Assembly (NCBI RefSeq): GCF_016808095.1
Contig: NC_068970.1
Coordinates: 26,952,501 to 27,016,500, forward strand
Direction of reading: 5' to 3'
Source of the DNA: Vigna angularis
Taxonomy: Eukaryota > Streptophyta > Magnoliopsida > Fabales > Fabaceae
DNA: 64,000 nucleotides
A model generated the notes under the pieces. It was not told where the DNA came from. It did not search any database and saw only the letters and a list, made by a program, of their open reading frames with translations. Positions 38,374 through 50,100 of the stretch are shown in pieces (within the stretch, counting starts at the first letter, position 1; every line of letters starts with the position of its first letter). Made by a program: the position numbers and the translations under genes.

Positions 38374-38467
38374 TAAAAAAAATATATATTAAAATAAATT
38401 GTGGAAGAGAACACTCCACGTAGAATTAATCATTCAGAGATAAGAATGATGAATAAAAAATATTTTT

Positions 38468-38532
38468 TGAATAGTAAAAATGAATAGTAAAAGTGAATAG
38501 TAAAAATGAATAGTAAAAAATGAATAGTAAAA
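38468..38532 (+). repeat. 12-14 bp tandem repeat TGAATAGTAAAAA in the LTR
   Basis: Five units, related in sequence to the 7-bp array 95 bp upstream, just before the TATA box. Confidence 0.85.
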
Positions 38533-38538
38533 TTTTTT

Positions 38539-38552
38539 GGCTATAAATAGCC
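38539..38552 (+). promoter_or_regulatory. LTR TATA box inside a palindrome
   Basis: GGCTATAAATAGCC holds TATAAATA, with GGCTAT and ATAGCC able to pair. It predicts a transcript start near 38575. An AGGTAAGG donor-like site lies about 120 nt farther on. Confidence 0.6.
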
Positions 38553-38929
38553 AAGGGGGGGAGGCTGAAAATTTGCACCAAAATTCTAGAGAAATTGTGA
38601 GAGAAGAGAGTTGGAGGAAATTATAGTTAAAGAGGGGAAATTCTGGAAGTTTCCGGAGAACGGTTTGAGAAGAAGAAACTAAGTCTGGAATAGAGGTAAG
38701 GGAAGCTAACTTTGAGTATTTCTTTTTATATTATCTTGAGTCTTGAATATGCTATAATTTTTCTTTTGTCTGATTTTAAATCTTGAATATGGAGTATTTT
38801 GTTTCTGTATGATTTTGAATTTTAAATAAGAGTATGTTTTGTGTTAATATCCAAGTGTGATAGTTGTAAAATATGATGTTGATTATGTTATGCCAATTGT
38901 ATGTTATTAGTGGTTTATTTTTGTATTTT

Positions 38930-39365
38930 GGAAGGATTAGAAATTGTCTAACCGGCTCTGCCAGATTCAATTTCTTGTTTCCCCAAACATTTTATTGTTT
39001 TCCTTATTTATTTTTATTGTTTTTTTGGAAGGATTAGAAATTGTCTAACCGGCTCTGCCAGATTCAATTTCTTGATTCCCCAAACTTTTTATTTCCTTCA
39101 GTATTTATTTTATTACATTTTTGGAAGGATTAGAAGTTGTCTAACCGGCTCTGCCAGATTCAACTTCTTGTTTCCCCAAACTATTTATTTCTTTGCTTAT
39201 TTATTTTATTGCATTTTTGGAAGGATTAGAAGTTGTCTAACCGGCTCTGCCAGATTCAACTTCTTATTTCCCCAGACATGTATTGTTCTTGTTATTTAAT
39301 TATATTGTATTGATGGATGGATTAGAAGTTGTCTAACCGGCTCTGCCAGATTCAACTTCTTGTTT
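38930..39365 (+). repeat. Tandem hairpin array, five units of about 96 bp
   Basis: Hairpin cores at 38939-38975, 39036-39072, 39132-39168, 39228-39264 and 39324-39360, with steps of 97, 96, 96 and 96 bp. The core has an 8-bp outer stem, then TCT/AGA, then GGC-TCT-GCC at the tip. Units 1-2 have AGAAATTG/CAATTTCT; units 3-5 have AGAAGTTG/CAACTTCT. The change on one arm is matched on the other. Spacers between cores are T-rich and less conserved. Confidence 0.95.
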
Positions 39366-40395
39366 TCCCATGAATTTTTATATTAAGATTATTTTTATGA
39401 TTGTCAAATATTGTATTCTTCTATGACCATTTATAGTAATGTTTTATTATTGTTAATTGTTTATAATTATCTTGTATGAATTCTATTATGGATGTTTATT
39501 GTGATGAATTTATTGAATGAGTTTGTTGGCTGAAATTAATCTTGTTGGAAGGTTTGGAATAAGGGTTCTGTAATAGCTTGTATATGGGTATTAAATATAT
39601 AAACAGTGTTTGAGGTTGTTGTGAGAGGAAGTAAAATTAGGCATTTTAAGATTTAGAGCATAAGAAAACAAGGCAGATAAATTAAATAAATAAATTGTTA
39701 ATTATTGAAGGCCTCCCTTTGTTGGTAGGATAGAGGAACCTTAAAAACCTGAGTTGGCACATCCCTGATCATAGAGCAGCCCTGGCCTGGTCCAGTCAGT
39801 TGTGACTAGTCATATGTGCTGGCGTCGAAGGTGAGTTTGATGCGTTCAGACATCTGGGTCCTCTCCGGTGACCAATTGGGGTAAAGAAAAATCTCTACTA
39901 GGATGAAAATAAAATAAAACAAGTTGATTGTAGATGCATAATATTATCATGGTAAAAATTTCATGTATATTTTATTTATCATTACATTGAGCCCAGACTT
40001 TAATATGTAGTTCCTAAGATATGTTGATATATTTTGGTTGATCCATGATCTTTGTTTGGTGAAAATATGTTGAGTTATACTCGGTATGGTCAAAATGAGT
40101 TTATAATATGAAGTATGATATCTGGCACTATGTTTAATTTATTGACACCGAAATAGGTTATTGTCAAATTATGATTAGAGAATGAACATGATTGAGTTAT
40201 GCGGAGAAGATGTTATGAATTGTTGATTTGATGAAATGTTGGAGTGGATAAGAGGGTATGAAATGTTGATTTGATGAAATGTTGGAGTAGATATAAGAAA
40301 TCATTGCTTATGAAATGATGTTTCCTAAGGGAAGTAGTATGTTCGGTTTATACCATGGGAGCTTGATATGAGCAAAGTAACACCTGAGGTTTATG

Positions 40396-40565
40396 AAAGC
40401 AGGCAGCAAGTGGTCTGACCATAAGGCTTTGACATAAATATGTGGTTCATAAGTTTTATAGAAGCAGGCAGAGAGAGGTCTGACCATAAGGCTTCAGAGA
40501 GTAATACATAGTATACAGGTGAGGCTTAAGGAAGCAGGCAGAGAGCGGTCTGACCATAAGGCTTC
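40396..40565 (+). repeat. Second hairpin array in the LTR, three units
   Basis: Units at 40396-40430, 40461-40495 and 40531-40565 (steps 65 and 70). Each has an outer 5-bp stem and an inner GGTC-T-GACC hairpin. The outer stem is AAAGC/GCTTT in unit 1 and GAAGC/GCTTC in units 2-3, again with matched changes. AGGCAG and CATAAG between stems are conserved. Confidence 0.9.
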
Positions 40566-41058
40566 GTGAGTAAGCATGGTAAAATTGTAAGGTTTATGAA
40601 ATTGAGGAAGTTGATTTTGATAATGATGAATTAATGACATCGGGGTAATGATATTTTAGTAATTGTAGAAATACATGTTTGAACTATTCTTATTACAAGT
40701 TTAATGATTGATATGATATGGTTGGCTTACCCTTATTTGTTTATTCTATGATCATATAACTCATGTTATATGTGATTAGATAATGTTGCAGATGCGGTTG
40801 AAAAAGCTTAGAGATGAGAGAGATGCGGGGAAAAACTTTCAGGGATTTTTGTAAAAAGAATAAATTTGTATTGGGAAGATTATGTTGTGTAAAACTTATA
40901 AGTTGAAATTTCAATGATGAAGACTATATTGTTTAAAGTTTGTAAGTTTGGTATTGTACTTTGGAGTAATTGAAATAAAGTTTGATTGTTTAAATGAGAT
41001 ATCAAATTAATTTAGTCTCTACTATCAGTAATACCCTTTAAAATATTTGGGTGTTACA

Positions 41059-42543
41059 CAATGCAATAAGAACTACAAGCACTTCAAGAAAATAATACTT
41101 GGTACATTGTGTGTTGTCCTTCCACGATCAAGCCTATTGGAAGTAAATGGGTTTTCTCTATCATGTTTCACTTTGGTGGGTCTTTAGATCGCTATAAAGC
41201 TCGATAAATAGCTTTGGTAATAGACAAAAGTATGGAATTGATTATGAGGAGACATTTGCTCATGTTGCCAAGATGACTATATATTCAAAACAATCATTGC
41301 TATTGTTTCTTCTCAGTCTTAGCCATTTCACCAAATGGTGCGAAGAATGTTTTTCTTCATTGTGATCTCAAAGAGAAAATCTACTTGAAACTTTCCTCTG
41401 GCATGATTCCTTCTTTTACTAATGTTTGCAAGCTATGAGATTCTTTGTATGCGGTTAAACAAGCTCATCAGGCTTGGTTTGGGAAGTTTTGTACTACAAT
41501 ACTTAAGTTCTCATTCACTCAAAGTCAATATGATTATTCTCTCTTCTTTCATAAGTCTTCCACCAATATAGTTCTCCTTTTGGTTTATGTGGATGATCAC
41601 ATCATTATAGGAACTAATCATGGGCTAATTATAAAGTTGCATATTGAGCTACATGCAACATTTTACAAGATCTTGGACAACTCATATTTTTTAGAATTGG
41701 AGGTACATCACCAATCCAATGGCCTTTTTTTAAACCAACAGAAGTACATTCAATGTTTGCTCAAATTGACAGGTTTAGATGGAACTACTTCAATTGATAC
41801 TCTTATGGAAGTAAAGGCCAAGTACATGAAAAATGAAGGAGATTTTTTCTCAGATCCCACTTTCTATAGGTGTTTGGTAGGAAGCCTTGTCTACCTAACC
41901 ACTAGTAGACCTGACATTTTTTATGTTGTTCACCAAGTCATCCAATTTATGTATTCTTCTTATTATCTTCATTTTTCTTATATTTGTTGCATTATCCAGT
42001 ATTTTATAGGATCACCTACATATGAGTTATTTTTTTTCCAAAGGCTCATCTTTATAACTTATTGCTTATAGTGATGTTGATTAGGCAGGATGTCCAGATA
42101 CTCATAAGTATACTACAGGTTTATGTATGTTTGTTGATGATGCCTTAATTTCTTGAAAATGTAAGAAGCAAGATCATGTTTCTAAATCTTCTACTAAGGT
42201 TGAGTATCGTTCATTGTCATTTTCTTGTGTTGAAGTTGTGTGAAGTAGTTTTTTGGAGCAACTTGGTTTTTCATAACCTAAATCTACTCCTCTTAATGAT
42301 GATAATACAAGTGTTATTCAGATTGCTACAAATCCCGCGTTTCATAATGTAACAAGCATATTGAACTGGGTTGTATTATATCTGATAAGCATACAATAAC
42401 AATTTCATTTTTCTCCCTCACATCTCCACTAATCTTCAAGTTAGTTGATATATTTACCAAAGCTATAACTTGACAGTTGCATCATCAGTTCCTTGTTGAC
42501 AAATTATTGTTGGTTAACTTATTAGTATCAATTTAAGGAGGGA
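41059..42543 (+). pseudogene. Ty1-copia polyprotein relic, part 2 (RT and RNase H)
   Basis: Resumes after the insertion with NNTWYIV, KPIGSKWVFS, then frameshifted RT with FLHCDLKEKIYLKL and YAVKQAHQAWFGKF. The catalytic YVDD (LLVYVDDHIIIG, about 41579-41610) is still present. RNase H words follow: AGCPDTHKYTTG, SKSSTKVEYRSL, and the tail HQFLVDKLLLVN. Stops (for example TAA at 41067 and in the DWAG-like motif) and frameshifts show it is dead. A 208-codon open part at 41445-42071 is only the least damaged stretch. A polypurine tract AAGGAGGGA (42535-42543) closes it. Confidence 0.9.
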
Positions 42544-42725
42544 TGTTAATGTGTATAAATGTATTTTATTATGTCTTTAGTAGATTAATTTATATTTTTT
42601 ATAAATAGTTATTAAAAATTGTCGACAATTACTCTTTATAAATAGGAAATCTCCTATAATATCTCCTTTTATTTATTGCATATCTCTTGAAATCTATCAT
42701 ATTAATATAAATATATGTTATGTCG
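42544..42725 (+). repeat. 3' LTR of the copia relic (approximate end)
   Basis: Starts TGTTAATGTG immediately after the polypurine tract and has a TATA-like TTTATAAATAGG near 42635. The end near 42725 is a guess because no 5' LTR remains for comparison. Confidence 0.55.
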
Positions 42726-42930
42726 CCTACGTAAGAAAGGAAGGCTGCAAAATACAAGCAAGTTTTTCTAAAAAGACTATGTCATATTATAATATGTTTT
42801 TCTTCTGCCTTGATAGTTTGACAATGATGTCACCTATAAAATTCATGTTAGTGATTGGTGTATGTGCGTTATGAACTATATGTTTAGTGAAATATATGAT
42901 TTTACTAATAATATATATTCATCCATTTTC

Positions 42931-43329
42931 TTTAGCTTATCCTTTATGTTTTGTTTTTGTGGTTTCTGCTATGACAGTATATATAATGAGAGCAGATAAT
43001 ATTGTAGGTGAATATATACAACAATAAACTTAATGTTATATTAGTTATAGGAAAATGTGTAACATGTATTTAGAATTTTATACTCCTCTAAACAAAATCT
43101 TATGATGTTAATTATATTTAATATTATTTTGTAAAAATCCAATTATAGAGAATATAAATATCTTTATATGCATATGAATTTTTTATAACTGTAAGATAGT
43201 ATAGTAGACTATATGCTATCAGACCATACATCATATTTCTTAGTTAGACAATTTACTGAATAATGTTCAATAAATATTTAACTAAAAGGGTAACATGAAT
43301 GATATGACACACCAAAGTGGAGTGTTACA
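42931..43329 (+). repeat. 3' end of a long LTR (fragment)
   Basis: Has TAGCTTATCCTTTATG, then a GCTATGACAGTATAT region, and ends AAAGTGGAGTGTTACA. The same layout ends the LTR at 41058 and the fragment at 29813. Confidence 0.45.
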
Positions 43330-43361
43330 TTCTTTATATAAATAAAAAGTTATATTATCAT

Positions 43362-43397
<36 letters not shown>

Positions 43398-44100
43398 TTA
43401 TTTAATTGTAAATTTGATCTACCGACGGTGTATCATCGAATTATCAATAGGAATTGTTACTGCATTATTTACCATAACTGTTGTTAAAACTTCCTGTTAT
43501 ATCTTATTATTAATATCTTACATGAAAAATTAATTGATATGCTCACAATTTTAACACTATCAAAGTTGTTTAGTTTTAGGAATTAGACAAGCAAATGCAC
43601 AATTAAATTTTATAGTTAACTAAAATTATATACATTTGTAAAATTACAGTAGAAAAAATGGATTTTAACCTTGTACTTTTCACGAGACATACTTTTAAAA
43701 CATCCATCATCTCTTAAAATTATAAATGCATTATGAGATTTTTTAGGACTGCAATACTTATTAAATCAAATATACACTTGTTAACCTTTATAAAATTGTA
43801 AGCCTTTTCATGATAGGTTGAGTATACCTAAATATTCTTTAACATTTTTCAATATATCCTTTCTCTTATTAAATTACAGCATCTTGTAATACGATTTATT
43901 TAGACTATACAATACCATTCTATTTTATTTAAAATCATCATATCTTTCAGACAGAAAGGCTGACCATGCCATAGAATCTAATTTGTAATTATATGAATTG
44001 GTTCAAAGACTAGGGCAGAGTGATTCAATGACCAGTAAAATTTACACGAAACTGAATAAATGAATCCGGTTACTTCGTTTCCATTCTCTATCCATATCCC
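43330..44100. other. Intergenic, no gene; (TA)n at 43367-43393
   Basis: Short TA microsatellite followed by AT-rich sequence. The 3' homology shared with the paralogue at 61.4 kb starts near 44110. Confidence 0.45.
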
Positions 44101-44513
44101 TCCTCTATCATACAAATTCTTATTCTCGTGAATAAGAGTTTTATGTTACAAATCAAAATTGTGGTGGACTTGAAAAGATCACATCTAGTTTCACTTAAAT
44201 TTCTCATTCTAAATTAGAAAGAGCAGCTCATCTCCCAGCAAGAATAGTATAACAAGTTGCACACATCCCTTCCCTCTCCACAACCTGTACAAAAAGTCCC
44301 AATGTTGACTAAATGAATAACTAATATGCACACGAGAGCAACTGCACTTTTGACCTAGCTGCATCATCGCATAAAGCATGCAGCCAATCAATGCTAGCTG
44401 CTGGCGGGCAAGTAACAATCAAGAGATTTGGAATCATTTTCAGCCCATGCTGCAGTTCCTCCTGCAGAGTGGCAAAGGAGCTGTTCGTTGCGCACATATA
44501 ATGATCACGGCAT

Positions 44514-47500
44514 TCAGTAGGGAATGACATACGGAAGAGCAAAAGCATCTGCCTGCTCTATATGCAGAGCTTCTGCCCATACCTGTGGTGTATCCCCAAC
44601 ATCTGAACATTTTATCATGGATTTTCTTTCAGGAAGATTGCCGCCAAATAACCACTCCTCATCAAAATCAGTCCAATGATCCACCTTAGGTATTGAATAT
44701 ACCTGGTCTAGGTACATGGTATCTGGATGGGGTGGCTTTAAATGGGCTTCAGTTAACAAATCAGTCGACACAATAGCAGTGTGAGTCTTCTTGGAAGAAG
44801 CTGAAAATGGCTTAGCCTCAATGATGCCATTTATCTTGCATTCTTTGTTTTCTACCTTAACACAGTTGTCTTCCCGTGGCCTATATGAAGAATCTGGAGT
44901 GGAAATTTGATAAAGTTCCAGCATCCTTCCATTATCAGTGAAAGAGTGAGAGGAAGACAGTTTTGGAAACTTACTGGGAAAACTGTCATCAACTGTAAAA
45001 AAATTAAACTTGTCAGTCAACCGCAGATAATGTGCAATATTGATCAATATGAATGAATGAAAAAATATCAATATAAACATGACATTAGTGAAAACCCACC
45101 GTGGACGTAATATCTCATTTTAGCTCATTGGGCCAGAAATATACTACTCCAAATCCAATAAGTGAAACATCTTATTCAAATTTTAAATATTACTTTATAG
45201 AATCTGAGTAAATGACAATAAGACTCATCAAGTAACACTCACCACGTGGAACTCCATTTGACTCAATGTACTTTCGTTTTTTGAGATTTTCCCCTCTAAC
45301 AGGGACCTCAAGGCTGTTCCTAGAGAGCTGTGCAAAATCGTTAAGTCCAATTTTGTTGCTTTCTTTTGATTTATTTTGGTCTGCTGTTTTATGTTCGTTA
45401 TGCTCCCTAGCTTTCTCGTCCTTTTTCTTCTCTTTATCCCTGTCTTTGTTCTTCCCATGCCCTTTCTTCTCCTTCTCTTTATCTTTCCTTTTATCTCTTC
45501 TTTTATCATTTTTTTTATCCTTAACCTTTTCATTTCCTTCATCTTTCCTTTCCTTAACCTTTCCTTCTTTTGTCTTTCGCCTGGCCATTTCTTTATCTTC
45601 ATCTTTCTTTTCCTTAACCCTTTCGTTTCCTTCAACTGTTGCTTCCAAATTCTTTTCAAAAGGCTTTCCCAAATGTTTGGGTATTCCATCAACTCTAGGA
45701 TGAAAATTTCCAGCATGATTTGGAACAGGTGTATTTCCAATAGGTCGGACCTCTGGTTGAATTTCCCTCCCATCAATCATTTTAACATCAAGACCCTTAT
45801 CCACAAGTTTTTCATTACCAACATAATAGGTCCCACCAGCTTTAGCCACCAACTTAAAAGTTCCTTCATCTTTTCTACTATTGTTTGTATTAGTAGATTT
45901 ATGAACAAATTGATTGTCAGCTCCTCCATTATCGTCCCTAATCCTCCGGTTCAACTCCAGGAGGAACTTTGAAGTCTGGTTCTCCTCAGCCAAATGAATT
46001 TTCTCTCCTGCCTTCTCCCCATTGCTACCAGTACACTGTTTGGTGAGTCTGTTCTCAAACATGATGTCCTTCTTATCATCTAGCTTAATTGCATTTTGAT
46101 GGAGATTACCATTGAGGACCTCAGCTTGTCTTGGAAAGCCTTTGTCATCTGCAGTACTGATTTTACTTTTATCTCTGTCTTTGTTCCTATCCTTGTCCTT
46201 ATCTTTCTTCTTCTCTCTGTGTTTTTCCTTTTTGTCCTTCTTTTCCTTATGCTTTCCATCTCTTCCTTCTCTGTCCCTCTTTTCCTTAGTTTCCCTCTTC
46301 TCTTTGTCTTTCTTATCTTTCTTATGTTTCCTCTCCTTCTGCTTTTCCTGCAAGTAACATTGTGGAAGAAATATTAGCAATTGTCAAATAAGGGAAAAAT
46401 CATAATGGCTTCACAATATCTACACCCAAAAGCAACCAAAGAGAAGAAAGAGAAACTATCACAAATAAAACAGTTAAATAAATTTTATTCTTGTCTTCGA
46501 GACCATCTTAAATCTCAAAGGCAGAAACTACAACAATTACAAGATCAAAGTCCATTCAGTACGCAATATCTACCTACAAAGTGTTTTGTATATTGGAAAA
46601 GTTTTCAGCCAACTATAATCAAACTGAGGGAAAACAATAATTCCATCGAAGTCAAAAGTAAAACTATAATAATAATTAATGCCAAGTAATTAATCAGTTC
46701 AAAGATTATATTTTTACACCAAGGAGAAACACTTCCAATGCTAGATGCTAATGCTGGCGATTGTGTTCTGTATTTTCTTTCTTCTTTGCTTTTGGCACAG
46801 ATTACAAATATGTTATACCGTGACAAATTTGAAGAATGTTCTGTTTTTATCACTAATACCGAACTAAAGAGATCAGAATAGCAACTGATATCTTATTATG
46901 AAGGATGACAGGCAAATACAATATACATGTACAGATGAACCAGCAAACTTTTCTTCTACTATGTTCTTCCCTTCAGTTGCCCTACAGTATTAGACCTACC
47001 TTTTGCATCATTGTAATTATGAGTCTTCCTTTTCATTGGTGTTTACGTTATACACAATCCACAATCTATTTGAAAATAATTACAAGCTTACTACTACAAG
47101 AGCCTAGATGAAAATATTCAAACATAATGATTTAAACTAAGAACGATGCTTACAAAATCAATGTAGCACACAGAATGTTTAAAACTTAATTGAAATGACC
47201 TTTGTGTATGCAATAACACAATCAATATGAAAAGAAAAACCTAGCACATTATTCAATTCCACACACACACACACATACGTATATATATTAGAACTCAATT
47301 AGGAAAAGGAAAATGATTATGATTGTTTAACTTTTATTTCAACATCCATACAAATGTGTCCTGCTGTGTATAAATACAACTTTGAAAGGAATTATGTATC
47401 CAATTGAAGGAAACCAAAATGGTAAAGCAATTATTATCAAATAATTCTCAGTTGATCACAGTACTAAAGAAAAATATTTTTCTAGATGTTTTCTTGTTTC

Positions 47501-49009
47501 TGTATAAATAATCCAAAGCCAATACTTATTTAAGGGAAACAAATGTCATTCAGTGTCTAAAATCATTTTTAAAAATATCCTTTGACATTAAAAAACAGAA
47601 TCCAAATACACAGTTCACCACAGGTATTCAAAACCCAAAACTTCTACACAGATGAAACCCCAATTCAAATTATGTAGTTCAAGTCAGTTCCTATCATGCA
47701 ATACCTTAAAGGTTTAATCATAGTTAAAACAACTATTAAAAAATGGTAACAGACTTGGTCAATGGAGTACATTTACAGCGTAGCATACCCCCTTCAATGA
47801 ATCACCCAATGCAAATAACCTAGCTGATCAGCAAAAGTTCAACCTCCATACTGAAACTCCCTCTGTCAGACTGTTCTAGGCTCCACTACTTTATTTTTGT
47901 TGAAAACTTATTTTTTCAAAATGTAGCATAAAAAAAGAGAATATGGGACCATACACCCCTACCAATGTTGTCTCACAAAGAAAGTCATCCCTTAAGAAAT
48001 TTAAAGTGTAAATCAATTATTCTTAACATTTTCCAGAGATGTATTAGGCCTAGGTGGATGATTAATGATGTTTACTCATTCTCAACAAAAGGAGTCATAA
48101 CTCGATTACTGATGAAAATTATTCAATACTAATCACAAGGTGGTGTTTCGAAGAACCCATACTCCCAAGAAACGAGAAAAAAATCCATAACATATTCATA
48201 TATATTATGTATGAGAGACTGATTGCACTACTATGTATCTACCTTAACAGGCATACCAAATATTTTATAGATACCTCTTGAAATAAATGACAACTAAACA
48301 CTTCTAACATGAAAGGCCAAAAACAGGCAGTGCAATGACAAGAACTAAAATTAAGTGATTAACACTTTTAATAATCATAATATTGTTCCCTCTTCACCAG
48401 TAATTACCTAATCTCTCAACTCAATGCTCTTGGAACTTGTATATTAAACTACATTTGACAACATTCCAAAAAGTCCAAATTTTGAACACAATACAGAAAA
48501 CCTAACATGAAACCTGTATTTAAATATCTATGAAGATAAACTCTTGTACATCACATGAACCAACTTGCATCAGCAAAGAGTGCATAACCCTATTATTAAT
48601 TGCAGACCAAAACATAGACAGTGATGTAAGCCTCCAATCAGCTTCAATTGTACTCATCCTAACAACCATGGCTTATTTATAGTTCGAAAAGGACCAACTT
48701 AAATGTTTATAGCAACCATTTTTACAACAAGCTCCAAAAAAACTGAACTTATATCACTATTAAGGAAAAAAGAAGAAGATAGAAGTTAATGACTGCATAA
48801 TTCATTTGAACATGTTATACAGAAAAATTTTAATGCTCCATCAAGAAAAATAAAATTTATTTAACAACATTATAAAGCCAGTCCATTAGTCACACTATAT
48901 GTACAATGTGAATGTAGTAAAGTATATTAACCTTTGTCAACAAGCCTACTTCATCTGTTATAGTCTTCTTTAAATATCCTGGTGGCGGAAATGGAAAACA
49001 GCGCGACAT
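44514..49009 (-). CDS. Lysine-rich nuclear-type protein of unknown function, copy 1 ('myb-like protein X'-type)
   Basis: Three coding exons: 49009-48932 (26 codons, starting MSRCFPFPPPGY), 46347-45243 and 44992-44514. All splice sites are GT-AG and the joins are in phase, giving 553 aa. The first exon was found by eye: it carries a proline-rich start that plant relatives have, and its donor phase fits the next exon. Residues 27-85 are almost all K, E, D and R, a second K/E/R-rich block lies near 250-350, and the C-terminus ends DTPQVWAEALHIEQADAFALPYVIPY-like text (conserved in copy 2). The basic blocks suggest a nuclear, partly coiled-coil or disordered protein. Databases often label such proteins 'myb-like protein X' or 'DNA ligase 1-like' from composition alone; there is no Myb domain. 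Function unknown. The paralogue at 61957 shares exon phases and the 3' UTR. Confidence 0.85.
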
Positions 49010-50100
49010 TGCAAAAAAGCACAGATAGGCCTAGCGTAAAATTCTTCTAGACAGAGTACTTGAATTAGTTTCCAATAGCTGCCCAGTTCCAGAAAGGGGG
49101 CAAACCAGAACCAGCAACAATACTCCTGTCCATGCACCATGTCACTGCGTTCATCTCCAGAATGCACAGCAGGTAAGCAAATGACTCAACCAATCAGTAT
49201 ACAATTACGTTACTAGTTTCAGTCTAACTATATCAATTCAAAAAGGCTGCTTTAAAAACGTAAAAGACCACTGAAATCAGATACGCTAAGTTCTTTATAA
49301 GCAAATAAAGAATCTATCAGTATCAGCTTCTTCTGCGCGTCAATCCCAAAGCCAAAATTGTCTCCCAGCAAAGTCAAAAAAGAGAGAAAACATAAAAAAT
49401 GAAGACTCAGATGGCTTTGCACTGGTTCTCCAATCTTGATCAACAATTCCCAGTTAATAATAGACAATCTTCTTCCATGCTCAAAGAATTAATGTTAAAG
49501 ACCATCTTAAGCAATCTCCAAGGGCAAATGCTCAACAAAAATAGCTTTAAATCCAGAATATGAACCCCTCGAAAGACCAGAGCTCTTGCCCATTTCACGA
49601 AGACCCACGCCACAGAATTAAGGTCTTCTTTTCGATGACACACCTTCTGATCAAAACAACCGCAAGTTGCGATCTGATAAAACCCTAAAAGAATATAAAG
49701 AAGTTCAGTACATATACTGCATAAATATGTACGAGTAAAGAAAACCCTAATTCCAATTCCAAAAACATCTATTTATTAAACATAAAGCGGCAAATTGAAG
49801 GAAAGAAGAAGAAGAATCAAAAAACTTTTTAAACCCAGCCACTAATGGATATATAGATCAAAAAGTGAAAAAAGAAAGCTGTGATCGAAAGGGTTCGAAG
49901 GAAGTGAAACAGCGATTAAGGAGGTGAAAATTGTTGCCTAATATTACCTAGTAAGCAACAAAGGCACCATTGTCGGAGGAAAGGATCTCTCTTTCTTTCA
50001 CTCAAGTAAAAAGAAGAAAGAGAGAACAAGATCTCAATATACAAAAAACTATCTAAACGTATTCGAGGGAAGTACTTTTTGTTTGTGTTATTGCTATGGT
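49010..50100 (-). other. 5' leader and promoter region of copy 1
   Basis: Upstream of the ATG. A good donor, TACTAG|GTAATATT, ends a possible leader exon at 49948, so a 5' UTR intron is plausible, but the matching acceptor before 49009 is not clear. Short open frames here lack family features. The start of transcription is probably near 50000-50100. Confidence 0.35.

Larger units (their letters stand above)
38112..41058 (+). mobile_element. Long LTR (probable solo LTR, 2947 bp) inserted in the copia relic
   Basis: Begins TGTAAGATCC and ends GGGTGTTACA (TG...CA). It is flanked by perfect CAATG duplications (38107-38111 and 41059-41063). Removing it and one CAATG restores the broken copia reading frame. 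It contains a TATA box (38541-38549), repeat arrays, a splice-donor-like AGGTAAGG (38694), an AATAAA signal near 40974 and no ORF. The length and content fit a single LTR left by recombination of a full element, probably gypsy-type; the family is inferred. Three other places in the window resemble parts of it. Confidence 0.85.

Noticed and set aside
38930..39365. CRISPR-like array (regular repeats with spacers)
   Set aside because: Units and spacers are both similar among copies, spacing is about 96 bp, and it lies in a plant LTR; no cas genes.
41445..42071. 208-codon frame as a stand-alone gene
   Set aside because: It is the least damaged part of the copia reverse transcriptase (YVDD visible), with dead flanks.
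45228..45776. 182-codon and 292-codon alternative minus frames (also 62703-63581)
   Set aside because: Shifted-frame shadows of the K/E/R-rich coding exons.
45266..46377. Several plus-strand frames rich in S, F and L
   Set aside because: They are the complement of the lysine-rich exon; purine bias on the coding strand keeps them open. The same applies to 62594-63687.
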